From NCBI GenBank assembly GCA_035235625.1, contig CP141142.1:26608995-26672994 (forward strand): 64,000 nucleotides of DNA. The letters run 5' to 3'. The position numbers and the translations under genes were made by a program. How positions within the stretch are numbered: the first letter of the stretch is position 1; each line of letters begins with the position of its first letter. This DNA is from Saururus chinensis (taxonomy: Eukaryota > Streptophyta > Magnoliopsida > Piperales > Saururaceae). The notes beneath the pieces were generated by a model, which was given only the letters and a program-made list of their open reading frames with translations, was not told where the DNA came from and did not search any database. This document shows positions 34,126-45,449 of this stretch, one piece after another.

Positions 34126-36959
34126 TTACAAGTCCCAAGCGCTGAGAGATATCTTCCTAAAATACTTGAAATAATTAATATTGCATCCCCTCACTTTGAA
34201 TGAAGGTACAAAGAAGAAACTCAAATAGATATCTACAATTGGGCCATATACCTGAGTAAAATTAACCGGCAGTCCAGAATTAATGCAATAGACTGTACGC
34301 ATGAGGAAGAACTCACAATCAACCCCATTGCCTTGATATAGTCCCTTCTGACTATTGATCTTCCACTTTTTAGCATTAGAATCCTTAAGGTGCTCCTCAA
34401 CTAATACTCTTATGTTTGCCATCTAGACATATTAGCTGAATTAGTTTAAAAGCCATCACTGAAAAAAGACATTTTCACTTAATCAAACAATTACTCACCA
34501 ATTTCCTCACATTCGGCAGCCTTTTCTTATGGCCATACCCTAGCATTGAATCAAATCATTTTACTTCACCCTCGGTCACATCTACCACCAACAAGTGGAA
34601 ATGTGCATTGTCACATAGTGGTAAGAAGATGAAGTCAGGGCAATCTTTATCAGCTCCAAAACAAGTGGTCGTTAGGTCATCCATTATGTCTTTTGCCATA
34701 TCCTTCTCTAGCAATTGGTGTGGATTTGACTTAGTACATATCCTAACTTAATTCAATAAATAGACATTATACGATTGACCATAGCTGGGTGAAATAATAT
34801 TGCAAGGCAAAGCTCCTAAAGTGGCATTTGGGAAAGGCATCTATAACCTACATGCATCGAAACATACATTTAATATATAAGCAATATTAACTAGTTAAGA
34901 TTTAAAAGGGATAAATTGTAGTCTTACATTAGAGGATATGTACTCCGCCTTCAACATATCTATCAAGTCTTTGTCAGCGACACCAACCCCCGCCATAGAG
35001 TGGTTCCCGTCTTTAATGAATTTTTCAATAGTATCTTGGTCCCACTTAGTCAAATTAGAGAGGAGACTGAATAAATTCATCTTCAATGGCTGGCGAAGGA
35101 TGGTAGGGACTGGTTGCTTGGTTGAGGCCTAGGAAGAAATTACAACAGTTGCAGCCTCCACGTCTTCAGTCAATGCCTTATTCTCCCTCTTTGCTCTCTT
35201 TGTCTCTTATGTAAATGGAGTCCCATACTTCTTGCTTTTATATTTCATCCGTACAGGCCTCTTCAATGGACATTCCACATTATCAACACCCCTATTCTTA
35301 TATCCATCTCCCTCCTCATCCTTCTTTCTCTCCTCCCCATCTAGCCCCTCCTCTCTCTTACCCACCTCTTGCTCCTCTCCCCCATCCTCTCATCCATCCT
35401 CTGCCTCTTCCCCCTCCTTACCCTCACCTCCCACATCATCACTCTTCTCTCCATCATCTTCATCAGCTGCTTCACCACCTTCCTCATTGTTCCCAACTCT
35501 AGGGGGGGAGGCATGCCTCATCTTCTTTAGTGGCCTCTTCACCAAATGATTGGCCATGCTTTTAAATTTTGAAGAGTTTTCTGAAATGGCGTCAATTACA
35601 CCATGTAGCTAACCTGTATGGTAACCCTCCTCATGTAATATATACATGGCACTCTGCACAACTCCAAGTGCAGAGGACATATTCTCTATGGAGGACTTCA
35701 AGACCAATCGTCCTCCCCCACTATCCTTCCCCTGCTCCAGAGCCTCGGCTCCTACCTTCCTTTTCTTTGAAGTTTTTCTTGCCTCTTGAAATAGATATGC
35801 CTCATTTGCAGTAGGAACCAACGTAGATAAAACCTGCAGTCAACATATGCACAATTATTTAACATCCAACTTTCAATAAAATTAAGAGTTGAACAACTCT
35901 AAAAAACTCTCAAATAATTTATTATATATATTATCATGTTGCAATTACCTCTTATGGTCTCACATATTTGAACAATTGCGCATATCTACCCACCGACCTG
36001 TGGTGTGTTCCCTCTTTTTCACCCTTTACAAGGCCACAATTTGGCCATTTGCAAAATTGGGGTAGCTTCTCCGGCATAGGGGATATGAACATCCAAAAAT
36101 GTTCAAACACCCACACCAATGACATATAATAGATATACATTAGTATCTTGTAGCTCCCACATAAAAATGAAAATATAATTATGTACAAAGTATAAAATAC
36201 CTGTAGGACAAATGCGGCTCCAATCAATGATCCGTATCCCTCAAACTTGCCTTCCTCCTTCAACACAAGCTTCCTATGGAGCGCTAAGGCTGAGCTTACT
36301 AAAAAGTCATAAATAGCTTGCGGCTAGTCATACCGATGGAGGTTGCCCATGTCTTCCACCAGGTCAACTAACTCGTTCTTGACCACATGGTTGGTCTGAG
36401 GAAATGGAAGGCATACAAAAATGTGCAAGACGATCAATCTTGCACAATCCTCCATTGATTTATAATCAGTCTTGCCCTGTAATAGGTCCAGTTTCCTTTC
36501 AATTTTAGACCTTGTAACCTTCTTCCCAAAATGGTGCTTACAAAAATCACCCCTCTGCCGTTTCTGGCCGAATACCACCCGATCGCCCCCCATTTTTAGG
36601 CTAGTGATGAGGGCCACATCCTCCACAGTAAAGTCCTCTCTGTGTCCCCTGAATGTGACCCCAAGTTGAGCCTCAGACCAATAACCCAAAATAACTTCAA
36701 ACAGTGATGCCTGACAAATAATGGTTATGGCTTCAAGCAATCTGATGAATGGGGTCTGGCCAACCAAGTTCTTCACCTGCGGGATGGTAGAGAGAATGTT
36801 GATTGACTTTGCTACTCCCATGGGGGTGCAAGGGACTTTTAGTGACTCACGCCTAATAATTTTTGACCATACTGAAAGGTTTGGGCTCCTCTTCTTCATT
36901 TCAAAAACTTCTGCACATATATCCACGGATGAGTACGAAGGTATATAGATGTTTAACAA
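34126..36959 (-). pseudogene. Ulp1 (C48) protease / DUF1985-type transposon gene, broken
   Basis: The N-terminal part at 36,959-36,324 reads TPFIRLLEAITIICQASLFE and GVTFRGHREDFTVEDVALIT, like plant DUF1985. The piece at 35,952-36,266 adds YGSLIGAAFVLQ and VWVFEHFWMF. An acidic, lysine-rich linker follows (about 35,215-35,550). The C-terminal part has the C48 catalytic histidine and aspartate context HFHLLVVDV...FDSMLGYG (about 34,530-34,610) and the cysteine box QGNGVDCEFFLMRTV (about 34,310-34,355). The usual glycine after the cysteine is glutamate, and the tryptophan before FDS is TGA. Further stops occur in the linker. Ulp1-like proteases remove SUMO. In plants such genes are carried by Mutator-like elements (KI-MULEs). 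It lies 286 bp upstream of the TOPLESS remnant in the same orientation. Confidence 0.75.
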
Positions 36960-38380
36960 AAGTGTTCAGTATACTCCATGAATAACATAGCCATATAATT
37001 CAATATCTTATGAGTAGAGATCTCAATTCAAGAATCATTTTTACTTATGAATCTTTTAAAATGAAAAAGAAAATTAAAATAGTTGGTGAAACATACATCA
37101 AGAAGCTTGTTGAAACGTTATAACAATAAAGCCAAATCATTATACAAATCATGTTATAAAGTCTTAGCAATTATACGATAACAATTTACTAATAATGCTA
37201 ACATGGTTTTAGCAATAATGCTTGGAAAATGTGGCACATACTTAATTTATTGATAATAGGATTATCATCTACGATAATGCTAAAGCATCAACAACAATGC
37301 TAAATCATTAGCAATAATCATAATACATCAGCAATACTCTTACAAGTTCAACAATATTGCTAACACTATTTCACCATAGGGATTAAAGAAAACATACTTG
37401 ATTTATTCTTCATGATATAGGGATTTGATATATGGAAGCCTCGTGTGGAGAAGACACTAAATGTTCAATGACAACTCCTGAAACATCATAAAGTGCATTC
37501 ATAAAGTTATAATGTTGTGAAGAGAATTTAGCATTTTAATTTTAGAATAAGCCAATCACATAACATAAAACTAGAGACATATAACATATCAATAGTACAC
37601 ATGAAATCAAATGCACAAATGAGATGCTTGTATGTAGTTTGTAGCATTAAGCAAATTTCTTTAAAAGTGATGTGAATGGAGATCAAAATATGAACAATTT
37701 GACCATATGAGGGATTTCAAAGTCTCACGTCCTAAGAAATAGATATAAATGACAGAATATCTCACAACATAGACCAACAATTGAGCATTGAAAGATAATT
37801 TTTTAAAAGACATTAAGAGGTTTTTTTTCGAGAAATTGAGCGTGGCAAACTGAAAAAGAAAGAAATTCATAGAAGAACATAGTGACTACTATTCAATAGA
37901 CAAAAATAACCAAAAAGTTGGATAGACCCAGATCAGAAAAATTATAAACAAATGAATATGGCAGCACGGAGCAGGTTCCAAATGAACAAAAGAAAAAAAC
38001 ATCCAAATGAAAGCACATAACTACTCAACTAGACACTAATGCAATGAACCGATTGAGAGATCAGATAGACCTAGGTCAGGATACAGAGATAAACATAACA
38101 GGATGACAGAAATTGAACCCAGGCCAAAAATTTGTTATAGGGGAGTTTCCAGAACGAGTGAGGACGAGACCCAGGAAGGCAAACCAGAGAAAATGGCTCA
38201 AAATTGGGCCATGCCAAGAGAAGGTAGAGGAGAAATAGAGCACGAAATGCAGGTGATCCCCGCACCATGCTTCACCAACATATACAGAATAAGCAGGGAC
38301 TAGACAAAGAAAATTAATGCAGAAACACAATGATATAAGAGACAGATGAAGAAATATTTGGCATTACTATTCGGGAGCCG
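36960..38380. other. AT-rich stretch without recognisable gene
   Basis: AGCAATAATGCT-like strings recur at about 37,150-37,370, a weak tandem array that shares the ATAATGCT module with the minisatellite at 29,675-30,145. Nothing else is supported. Confidence 0.4.
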
Positions 38381-38740
38381 CTACGACTTCCTCGGTTCTG
38401 GCATTGACGGCCAATCAGGAGGGAGGAGGTGTGAGAGGCAAGAAAAAGGGAGGCTTTTCTGGCAGCTAAGTGGTCGCAGTCGATCAAGAGGGTGGCGCTC
38501 CGACTTCCTTGGTTCCGATGGTGACGATCGATCGGGATGGAGGAGGTGTGAGAGGCAAGAAAAATAGAGGTTTTTTCCGGTGGTAGTTTGGTCATTGGCG
38601 ATCAAGAGGGAGGCGCTCTGACTTCCTCTGTTCTAGCGGCGACGGTCGATTAGGAGGGAGGAGGTATGACAGGTGGGGAAAAAGTCTAGGCTTTTTCTCC
38701 CGATCTTCTCTCCCGTGTTCGTTTGACTAGTTTTCTAGCG
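38380..38740. repeat. 117-bp tandem repeat, about three units, right end of the MULE
   Basis: GACTTCCT(C/T)(G/T)GTTC starts units near 38,384, 38,501 and 38,619. Each unit contains GGGAGGAGGTGTGAGAGGC-like text and GATCAAGAGGG(A/T)GGCGCTC. Confidence 0.75.
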
Positions 38741-38783
38741 GGAATTTGGTCAAGGTCAAGTCTATGCAGTGGACAAGGAGGGA

Positions 38784-38940
38784 GGCGCTGCAAGGGACAA
38801 TTCTGGTGGTGATCAAAAGGGAGGCGCTGCAAGGGACAGTTCCGGTGGCAATCGAATGTGAGGCACTGCTATGGACAGTTTCGGTGGCGATCAAGAGGGA
38901 GGCGTTGCAGTGGACAGTTCCGGTGGCGACGATCGACTAG
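38784..38940. repeat. 39-bp tandem repeat, four units, right end of the MULE
   Basis: GGCGCTGCAAGGGACA-like unit starts fall at 38,784, 38,823, 38,862 and 38,901, an exact 39-bp period. Only one unit equivalent exists at the left end (about 21,695-21,735), so the array expanded at the right end only. Confidence 0.85.
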
Positions 38941-39286
38941 GAGGGAGCAAGTACGAGAGGCGGGAAAAAGTCGGTCGTTTTTTGAGCTTCTTGATTCGCG
39001 TCTTTTGTACAAGAGGTGGGTTTTCTCTGTTTGTTTCAAAGTTTCAGAACCTAGTTCTATCTTTGTTAGAAAACCAAGTTCCCGGTTCCGTGTCTGTTAA
39101 TTTAAACATGACCCAAATCCTAGTTCCGTGAACGTGACCCAAATCTTAATTCCGTATCGCCGTAACCCAAATGCCATCAGTTAATTTGAGCATCTCTTTG
39201 CTGATGCTGGTCCTTGTGATGTGGAAGGCACTCATTGGTGGCCTATTGGTGCTGAGCGAAAGACCCTCCCCAGCAGATTCGAGTTC
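38925..39286 (-). repeat. right terminal inverted repeat of the MULE
   Basis: Reverse complement of 21,386-21,745, with extra short duplications (a second GGAACTAGGATTTGGGTCA-like block near 39,105-39,135). Confidence 0.8.
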
Positions 39287-39296
39287 AGTTAAAGAG
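39287..39296. repeat. right 10-bp target-site duplication of the giant MULE
   Basis: AGTTAAAGAG, identical to 21,376-21,385. The host sequence then continues GATTTAGGTGG as in copy 2. Confidence 0.85.
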
Positions 39297-39788
39297 GATT
39301 TAGGTGGTTAATGGTTTGAGATATTGAGAATTGTTGGCTTGTGATACGAGTCTTTCACTAACTCAAATTCAGAGGGCCTCCTCTGCATTCAGCCGCAGAG
39401 TAACATAGCCCTTACGAATATTCCTCTTTCCATATCAAAATCAATCTGTCCTTGAATTATATAGTTCGTCCGATGATCAAAATTTAATAACGCGTGATAT
39501 AATATATATATATATATAGAGAGAGAGAGAGGTATTTACTTTTTGTTTATATCTCGGCTCTACTACGTGACTGTATATACATCTATTCATATTTAAACAC
39601 ATAAATTAATATTCATACCTTTATCTTACTGGTAAACACGTATAATTTAATTAAACTTATCACTCATCCGAAACACATATCTACGACATCGTCGTACAAA
39701 ACGGTTCCACTCGGTAATTTTTCTAAATACGGACCGTAAATGGCCCAAAACTGCAAAAACTCATGATAAATATGGTTCATAATACTAG

Positions 39789-40202
39789 TTACTCGACAAC
39801 TCTTGCAGATTCACGCTCCACTGCTTGCATCAAGAAGCTGCCCTCTTCAAGCACCATCTGAACAGGCAAGAAGCCCAGCCCGTCTGCCATGGCCAGCAAC
39901 ATCTGCTTCATCTCCGCCCTGAACTCTTCGAGATCCACCTCCCCGCTGCAGTCGTGGTCGAACTGCGCAAAGAGCCCGTCGTAGACCGGCCGCAGCTCAT
40001 CGGCCCTCATGACCACGTCGAAGCCGAAGTGTTTCTCCAAGACCCTAAGGCACCTGAGCTCGTTCATGAGCTCTGAATACGACAACCGCCCGTCGTCGTT
40101 CGCGTCCAGCCTGCGAAAGAGGCCGTCCACCGACTTGTGGAAGGCGCTGTCGTCCTCCACGAAGCTGCGGATGGTGGCACCGTCCAACACCTCCACACTC
40201 AT
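39789..40202 (-). CDS. two-EF-hand calcium-binding protein, intact
   Basis: A 137-residue protein, single exon, starting at the ATG whose product opens MSVEVLDGATIRSFVEDD. An in-frame upstream ATG at 40,271 would add 23 residues, but family members begin at the chosen one. EF-hand 1 (about residues 37-48) is DANDDGRLSYSE and EF-hand 2 (about 86-97) is DHDCSGEVDLEE. Both have acidic residues at loop positions 1, 3 and 12, or conservative equivalents. The tail GLGFLPVQMVLEEGSFL is typical of the small plant family annotated as calcium-binding EF-hand family proteins. It is probably a soluble calcium sensor; partners are unknown. The coding part is much richer in GC than its surroundings. A dead paralogue is at 54,077-55,492. 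It is the only apparently working gene in the window, about 500 bp from the end of the giant MULE. Confidence 0.9.
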   Translation of the reverse strand: MSVEVLDGATIRSFVEDDSAFHKSVDGLFRRLDANDDGRLSYSELMNELRCLRVLEKHFGFDVVMRADELRPVYDGLFAQFDHDCSGEVDLEEFRAEMKQMLLAMADGLGFLPVQMVLEEGSFLMQAVERESARVVE

Positions 40203-40358
40203 CCTAGCCAAATGATTAAAAATGGCAACTAGAAACAAACGAAGAAGGGAAAAAGTGGCAACGAGAGACAAACGAAGAAGGGAACTGAAGGAAAGAAAGA
40301 GGCTCTGGTGCGATAACTTATCTTCCCGTATGATATGATCGTTTTCAGGGGAATTTTG

Positions 40359-40366
40359 TATTTATA
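40359..40366 (-). promoter_or_regulatory. putative TATA box of the EF-hand gene
   Basis: The minus strand reads CTATAAATAC about 155 bp upstream of the ATG. The equivalent upstream text is partly kept in the paralogue near 55,630. Confidence 0.5.
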
Positions 40367-40732
40367 GATGGATCCACCTCTAGCTTCCACCGCCATGAAT
40401 ATATGTGCCCAGGAACGAAGGAAGCAGTTTAGCATTTCAAGACCGACACCACGACGGTCTTTTGAGGAGTTAAAAAACTATTTCGAAGCTCAAAACGTTC
40501 CTTTGAGGAGCCACCGAACAAGTTGACAGAATTTCAAAGAATAAATTTCCGCGCTTTTATGCCGCTTTTTTACAGTCGGTCAGTAGACAAAGGCATGTGT
40601 CACGCGTCTTTTACTTAGCTGGAATTTGAGGCCGGGGCTTATCCGCACGAAAATGCGCCTACATATCTGCCGTACTAGTCTTATGCCACTTAAAAAAGTG
40701 GGGGCGAAAAACCTATCACCTTCTTACCTCGG

Positions 40733-40948
40733 GAAATATAATCCCCTGGTGAAGCTTCATTACGGAGGCCTCTCGTGAAGTCATTAATTGCTTGCCACGT
40801 AAATGTTTTATGTGGGTTTTAAAAAAGGACTCAAACGCGTTTTTTCAAATGCCATATTTACCTTAAGTAAGTTCACGTATACGTGGCTAGCAGTAAATGG
40901 ATTCACCAGAAGCTTCTCTGGTAAAGCTTCATAAGGGGATTACAACTT
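40733..40948. mobile_element. 216-bp MITE, probably Mutator-type
   Basis: The ends GAAATATAATCCCCT and, inverted, AAGTTGTAATCCCCT match imperfectly over about 27 bp including GAAGCTT. The 9-bp flanks are TTACCTCGG and TTGCCTCGG (one mismatch). Copy 2 lacks it (near 55,935). Confidence 0.7.
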
Positions 40949-41571
40949 TTGCCTCGGCGAATCATGTTAGTGAATTAAAAATCCCCAATGCACAATTATT
41001 ATGATACTTCTCAACTATTTTATTTTAAAAATTTTACGCAAACAAATCTTATTTAAGTATACTCCATTTTAAAAGTGAATTTAAGTATTAAAAAATATCC
41101 ACTTTAACCTTAAATATCATCTACTTCTCATTACCCAACTCTATGTCAATTGTCCATTCTTATGAAAAATTAAGCCGGCTAGAGCTCCCCATTTCCGGCC
41201 TTCTTCAACCTCATCATCTCTCAACACTACTAATAATGGAACAACGGCGAAGAATTAAACAAATTGTAGCTAATAATATATGTATGTGATGTGCAATTTA
41301 TTTGGCCATCGCTATTAAATTTTTTTGTGTATTAGCCATCACTGATGATACCCACCACCAGTTTCTACGGTTTTTTCATACATTTGCAACAGTTAAAAGA
41401 AGCCAATGATGGTAACCAAAACCAAACAATGGTGGATGAAGCCTTCATCCATGGTATTAAGTTATATGTTATGGCTGAATTTAGCCATCGCTAATGATTT
41501 TGCCTCACACCTACGTTTTCAGTGGAGTGAGGCGGACAAATCGTGTGTGACACGAGGGTTTCGTTGTGCTC

Positions 41572-42545
41572 AGGGGCAGTTGGAGCATTAGGCCATTTAG
41601 GCCCTTGCCTAAGGCCCCACAAGGAAGACAAGGCCCCCTAATAAACATATTTAAGCTATGAGATTATATTAAAATTTTGTTTATTTAACAAAGCGCCTAA
41701 GAGTTACTGTGATTGTTTATGTCACCATAATTATTCTATATACAACTATTATGGGGCCTTATTGGACTATATTAAAAATATGCAAGATGATGTAAAAAAT
41801 GTTATTTCTAAGATGTCATAATATTTTTATTACACCTTGCATATATTCTTCTTTATTTAATATATTAAAATTTTCTTTATACTATTCTTATTTCTTAGCA
41901 TAGTATCAATTATGATAGTCTTCGAATGTTTTTAAATAAGTTTATAATTTGAAAGAAGTTTTTCAATAAAAAAATATTGTGTGACTGACACATCTAGCTG
42001 AGCATGGCATGCAAATAATTCAAATATGTCTGCTCTTTGAATAACACAGATCATTGGTTTAAAATTTAAAAACATGTTATATGTTTGATGCAAGCTCAGT
42101 TAAATGCATTTATATACTAATAAAACTTATTCAAATATTATCTTTTAAAAATAATAAATTAGCAAAGGGACATCAAGCCCATATTGCAATTGCAATAGGG
42201 TTAATGTGTTGTAGCCCTAACTATAAACTAATAGCAAGTAGTGCTACTAGTGCATGAGACAAAACCTCTAACCTTAATTCGGTAGCCACGGGGGATAATA
42301 ATATAGGGGAATGAGCCCCTAACCATGTTCTAACTATGGGATAAGATGCACTAGCCCGCCAACTAAATATCTCCTATTACTAAAATGTGTGTAATAACTG
42401 AATTAATAAATTTGATTCTCAAAGTATAAAAGGAATATATTTTAAATAAATTTATTTAATTAATGTATTAATATTTTTATTAAATATAAAAATAAGACAC
42501 TTAAAATGCCTCTTTAAGCCTCCATTCGTCTCAAGCCGGCCTTGG
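41572..42545. mobile_element. 974-bp hAT-like non-autonomous element
   Basis: It begins AGGGGCAGTTGGAG and ends, inverted, CCAAGGCCGGCTTGAG. The 8-bp flanks are TTGTGCTC and TTGTGCTG. Early text TTAGGCCCTTGCCTAAGGCC is typical of plant hAT relatives. Copy 2 lacks it at the corresponding point (about 56,715-56,730). The interior is AT-rich with no gene. Confidence 0.6.
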
Positions 42546-42910
42546 TTGTGCTGCTAGCTTTCTCCTCCAATTGGCTCCAAAACAATTTCAATTAACCTGC
42601 CTCAACCCCGGTGCCTCACAAATCCTCATCATCAATACCAACATGGTGCTTAACCAAGTGATTGTTGTGGCTTTTTTGTGTCCCCCTTTTTTTTGGCTTC
42701 CTTGCTCACACAAATTTATTTTAAATCTTTGAATTTTTTGTTTTTGTTTTAGAGACTAATTTTCTAGAGAATGCACCAATTGAGTGTGTGGTGGTGCTGG
42801 AGGAGGCAAAAAGTAAGAACCTTACTATTTACAACCCTTTGCAAGCTCTTTGTGCCAACTTGCTCCAAAAATTTTGTGTCTTGTCTAATGAGCACCACAA
42901 GTAATTTCCT
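42546..42910 (+). pseudogene. unidentified two-exon-like fragment, copy 1
   Basis: It matches 56,690-57,080. In copy 2 the first part reads SAASFLLQLASEQFEATCLN and ends at a GT after NMVLNQ. The second part follows TTTCAG and can read FLENPPIEDVVVLKQVKSKN. Here both parts carry changes. I do not recognise the source gene. Confidence 0.35.
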
Positions 42911-43205
42911 TCTATACTTAGAGCAATAAAGCATATTTTATTTAATATATTTAGGTTGAGCTACATAAGTGCTTAGACATTAGATTTATCTTATTATGCC
43001 CTCATTATGTGTTTTTGTGTTTGTCATTGATGTTACAGCCTACTATATCCATTGGTCATTTAGTGTTTATTAAAAACTATTTTTGCTTCCCTAATGTAAC
43101 ACATCAAGCTTTGGGTGCCTTAAACGGCCAAAGTTGACACGTAGCTTAAAAAATATAGGAATAAAAATTTTCCTTCTTTTAGGAGCATCTTTTATATGTG
43201 AGAGC

Positions 43206-44904
43206 TGTAACATTCCTCTGCCACTAGAAAGCACTTCAATGTGAGCTCACAAAAATAAAACTATAATTTATTATTAATTAGATTGGGACAACATTGTCAT
43301 AATGTTGGTTGCTTACGTACTTATTAGATAACATCTCTTATGTTATTCTAATAAGATTGAATCCAAATGTAGTTCTTCTTAGCGGCTACTACTTTTTCAT
43401 ACATCATAAAATCAAATATTTCATTCACTTATAATCCAATAAATCATTCCTTCTCGGAATTAGGTAAATCATTTGGTATAGACTATGGTAAATCTACTAT
43501 TTATGGGATCCAATAGATCCTTCTTTCATAGTTAAGAATCTCATTCTTTCACATAATCTAATAAATCATTCGCAATTAGATTCTCATTCATTCACAGAAT
43601 ATAATAAATCGATCATTAAGAGAATTCAATATATCATTCAGAATCAAACATATCATTCTTTCATAGTGCAAAGCATAGAAGAATAGATCATAGTAGATCA
43701 TAGTAGAATGACCAAACCATAACAAAGCAAATGAGGGAAAACCATGTCAGAGCTGAGTTATAACATCATTCTTTCACAGAGTAGAGCCATGGTATGTAAT
43801 GGCTTATTCCCACCCTTCTGGGGCCATGAAAACCATAAAGATAAGATTTGCCATGATATTCTACATCTTGTGTGCACTAGAGAAAAATATAGTCTAAAGC
43901 CATGATACCTAATGGCCTACTCCTACGCTCATAGGGTTACAAAAGTGTAAAGGATAGAAATTTCCCATGATATTCTACATCATGTGTGTGTTATAGCCAA
44001 ATATGAGAGGTATCCAAAAAGTTAGAAGACCCAAAACATCTGAATTCCATAAATCATTCAAAATATCATCAAATCAATCATTCTTTTATTGAACAAAAAG
44101 TCTTTTCATAGTAATATATAATATCTCATAAACCATGTCATTAGGAATCCTCCATATGACACCACTTTTAAAGATATAATTGTGGGATTAGCCCAAAAAG
44201 AAATTCTTGAAAACCGAACAATACAATCACATAGTCATAAATCAAAACTTCTTACCCTCTTTCCTTTAAGTCTTAGTCATGGCGTTTAGAACCTTTCCAT
44301 GTTTAGAGCCCAATTAAGCAGAGCCTCTCTTTGTCTAGGGTTGAGGCAAGTGGAGCCTCTACTCGTCCAAGGTTGAGGCAAGTACAATCTCTCCTTGTCT
44401 AGGGTCTAATCAACCAGATCCTATCCTTGTTTAAGGTCCAATCGAGCAGAGCCTCTCCTTGTCCACAGTTGAGGCAAGGGGAGCCTCTCCTCATTGTGGA
44501 TCTTTCTCTTTAGAAGCTTCTCTCTTTCCTTTGGAATTCTCTCTTTCTACAAGGTTTTTCCCTCTCTAGGATACTCAACTCATAAAAAATACCCTTCCAA
44601 TGCATAGAAAATGCTTGAATTCGCTAGAAATGCCTCTTGAATGGACAAAACTAGACTTAAAATGACTTAGAAAGGGGAAACCACCTCCCGAACTATCCAC
44701 CTCCTCCCCTTTAAATAGGAAGAGTTTATGTGCCGCATAGCACCTGGACTAGCTGTGTGTCGCGCAAGGCCACATTGCTTGGAACGGGCAAGTAGTGTGT
44801 CACAAGGCCACACTGCATGGCGTAGTTGACACAAGCCACTACATCATCCTTTCCTCTTTTTTATTATTATTTTAATCTTTTTAAATTTTTAAACATGTGT
44901 AACA
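43206..44904 (-). mobile_element. Ty3-type LTR, about 1.7 kb
   Basis: Bounded by TGTAACA at both ends as written (TGTTACA...TGTTACA on the minus strand), next to a minus-strand Ty3 protease remnant. It contains ATAAATCATTC/TCATTCTTTCA repeats. The left half recurs at about 57,385-61,031 in copy 2, so the LTR was in the ancestral segment. Its promoter is not certain; TTTAAATAGG lies at 44,711. Confidence 0.6.
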
Positions 44905-44916
44905 TCTAGGAATTTT

Positions 44917-45449
44917 CTAAATTCCCGAAGTCGACCACGGGAAATTAGGATGTTGGACCCCTTGACCTTCTCGTTTGAATAACTTGATCATCAATTGGAA
45001 GTGATAGCTTAATCTTAAATTTATAGAAAGTAGGTAGAAAGAACTTTGATACGCCTCCTTTGTGGGCAACAAGAAAAGGTCAGTGGCAAACGTGTTACCC
45101 TGAATCGAGAGGGTAATCTTAGCGCATACATCGGCACACCGAAGATGCTTACCATCGCCAATCAACACATCGAATGGTTTTGAGTCCAACACCAAACACC
45201 TGAGGCGGTGAGCTACCTTATCATTAATAAAATTATGAGTGGAACCATTGTCGATCAAGACACCTATTGAGTCCGATACCAATGATGTGCCTGATGCAGG
45301 CACAATCGATATCTAAGAGAATTATACAATGAAAGGGGAGAAGTAGAGAAGAAAGGGGAGAAACTGGAATTCAATACTTTGCATAACTCTAAAAATAAAG
45401 GAGATCGCCCCATAGAGGGGACGACCAATTCCTTAGGGAGTCGCACCAA
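44917..45449 (-). pseudogene. Ty3-type retrotransposon protease fragment
   Basis: The minus-strand frame from 45,303 reads GVLIDNGSTHNFINDKVAHR, then LVLDSKPFDVLIGDGKHLRC and FATDLFLLP. These are the marks of the aspartic protease of plant Ty3 elements, where the active site is normally DSG/DTG (DNG here). Reverse transcriptase and integrase are missing between it and the LTR, so the element is internally deleted. Confidence 0.8.

Larger units (their letters stand above)
21386..39286. mobile_element. giant 17.9-kb Mutator-like element (MULE) with captured genes
   Basis: The ends GATGCGAATTTGCTG and, inverted, GAACTCGAATCTGCTG open about 350-bp imperfect inverted repeats. Both continue with GGGTCTTTCGCT and GGCCACCAATG, and share CATCACAAGGACCAGCATCAGCA-like text. 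A 10-bp duplication flanks the whole, as expected of MULEs (8-11 bp). Copy 2 of the segmental duplication shows the empty site. Cargo, left to right: FAR1-type transposase gene (+), MADS-box 3' exons (+), minisatellite, TOPLESS-related pseudogene (-), Ulp1/DUF1985-type gene (-). Nested insertion of some cargo cannot be excluded. All coding parts carry stops or shifts, so it is inactive. Confidence 0.8.
10116..43928. repeat. segmental duplication, copy 1 (with five later insertions)
   Basis: After removing the elements at 10,339-15,296, 18,533-21,041, 21,386-39,286, 40,733-40,948 and 41,572-42,545, this stretch aligns in the same order with 49,848-61,031. The matching blocks are ccmC mitochondrial DNA, an old CACTA-like element, the spacer, the EF-hand gene, an unidentified exon-like fragment and a Ty3 LTR. 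Divergence is visible but moderate. Upstream of 10,116 the copies differ: Copia here, mitochondrial DNA in copy 2. Confidence 0.8.

Noticed and set aside
35215..35549. Plus-strand Pro/Ser/His-rich frames
   Set aside because: Shadow of the acidic linker of the minus-strand Ulp1/DUF1985 gene.
36472..36948. Plus-strand frames of 65 and 75 codons
   Set aside because: Antisense to the DUF1985-type region, which has the recognisable protein text.
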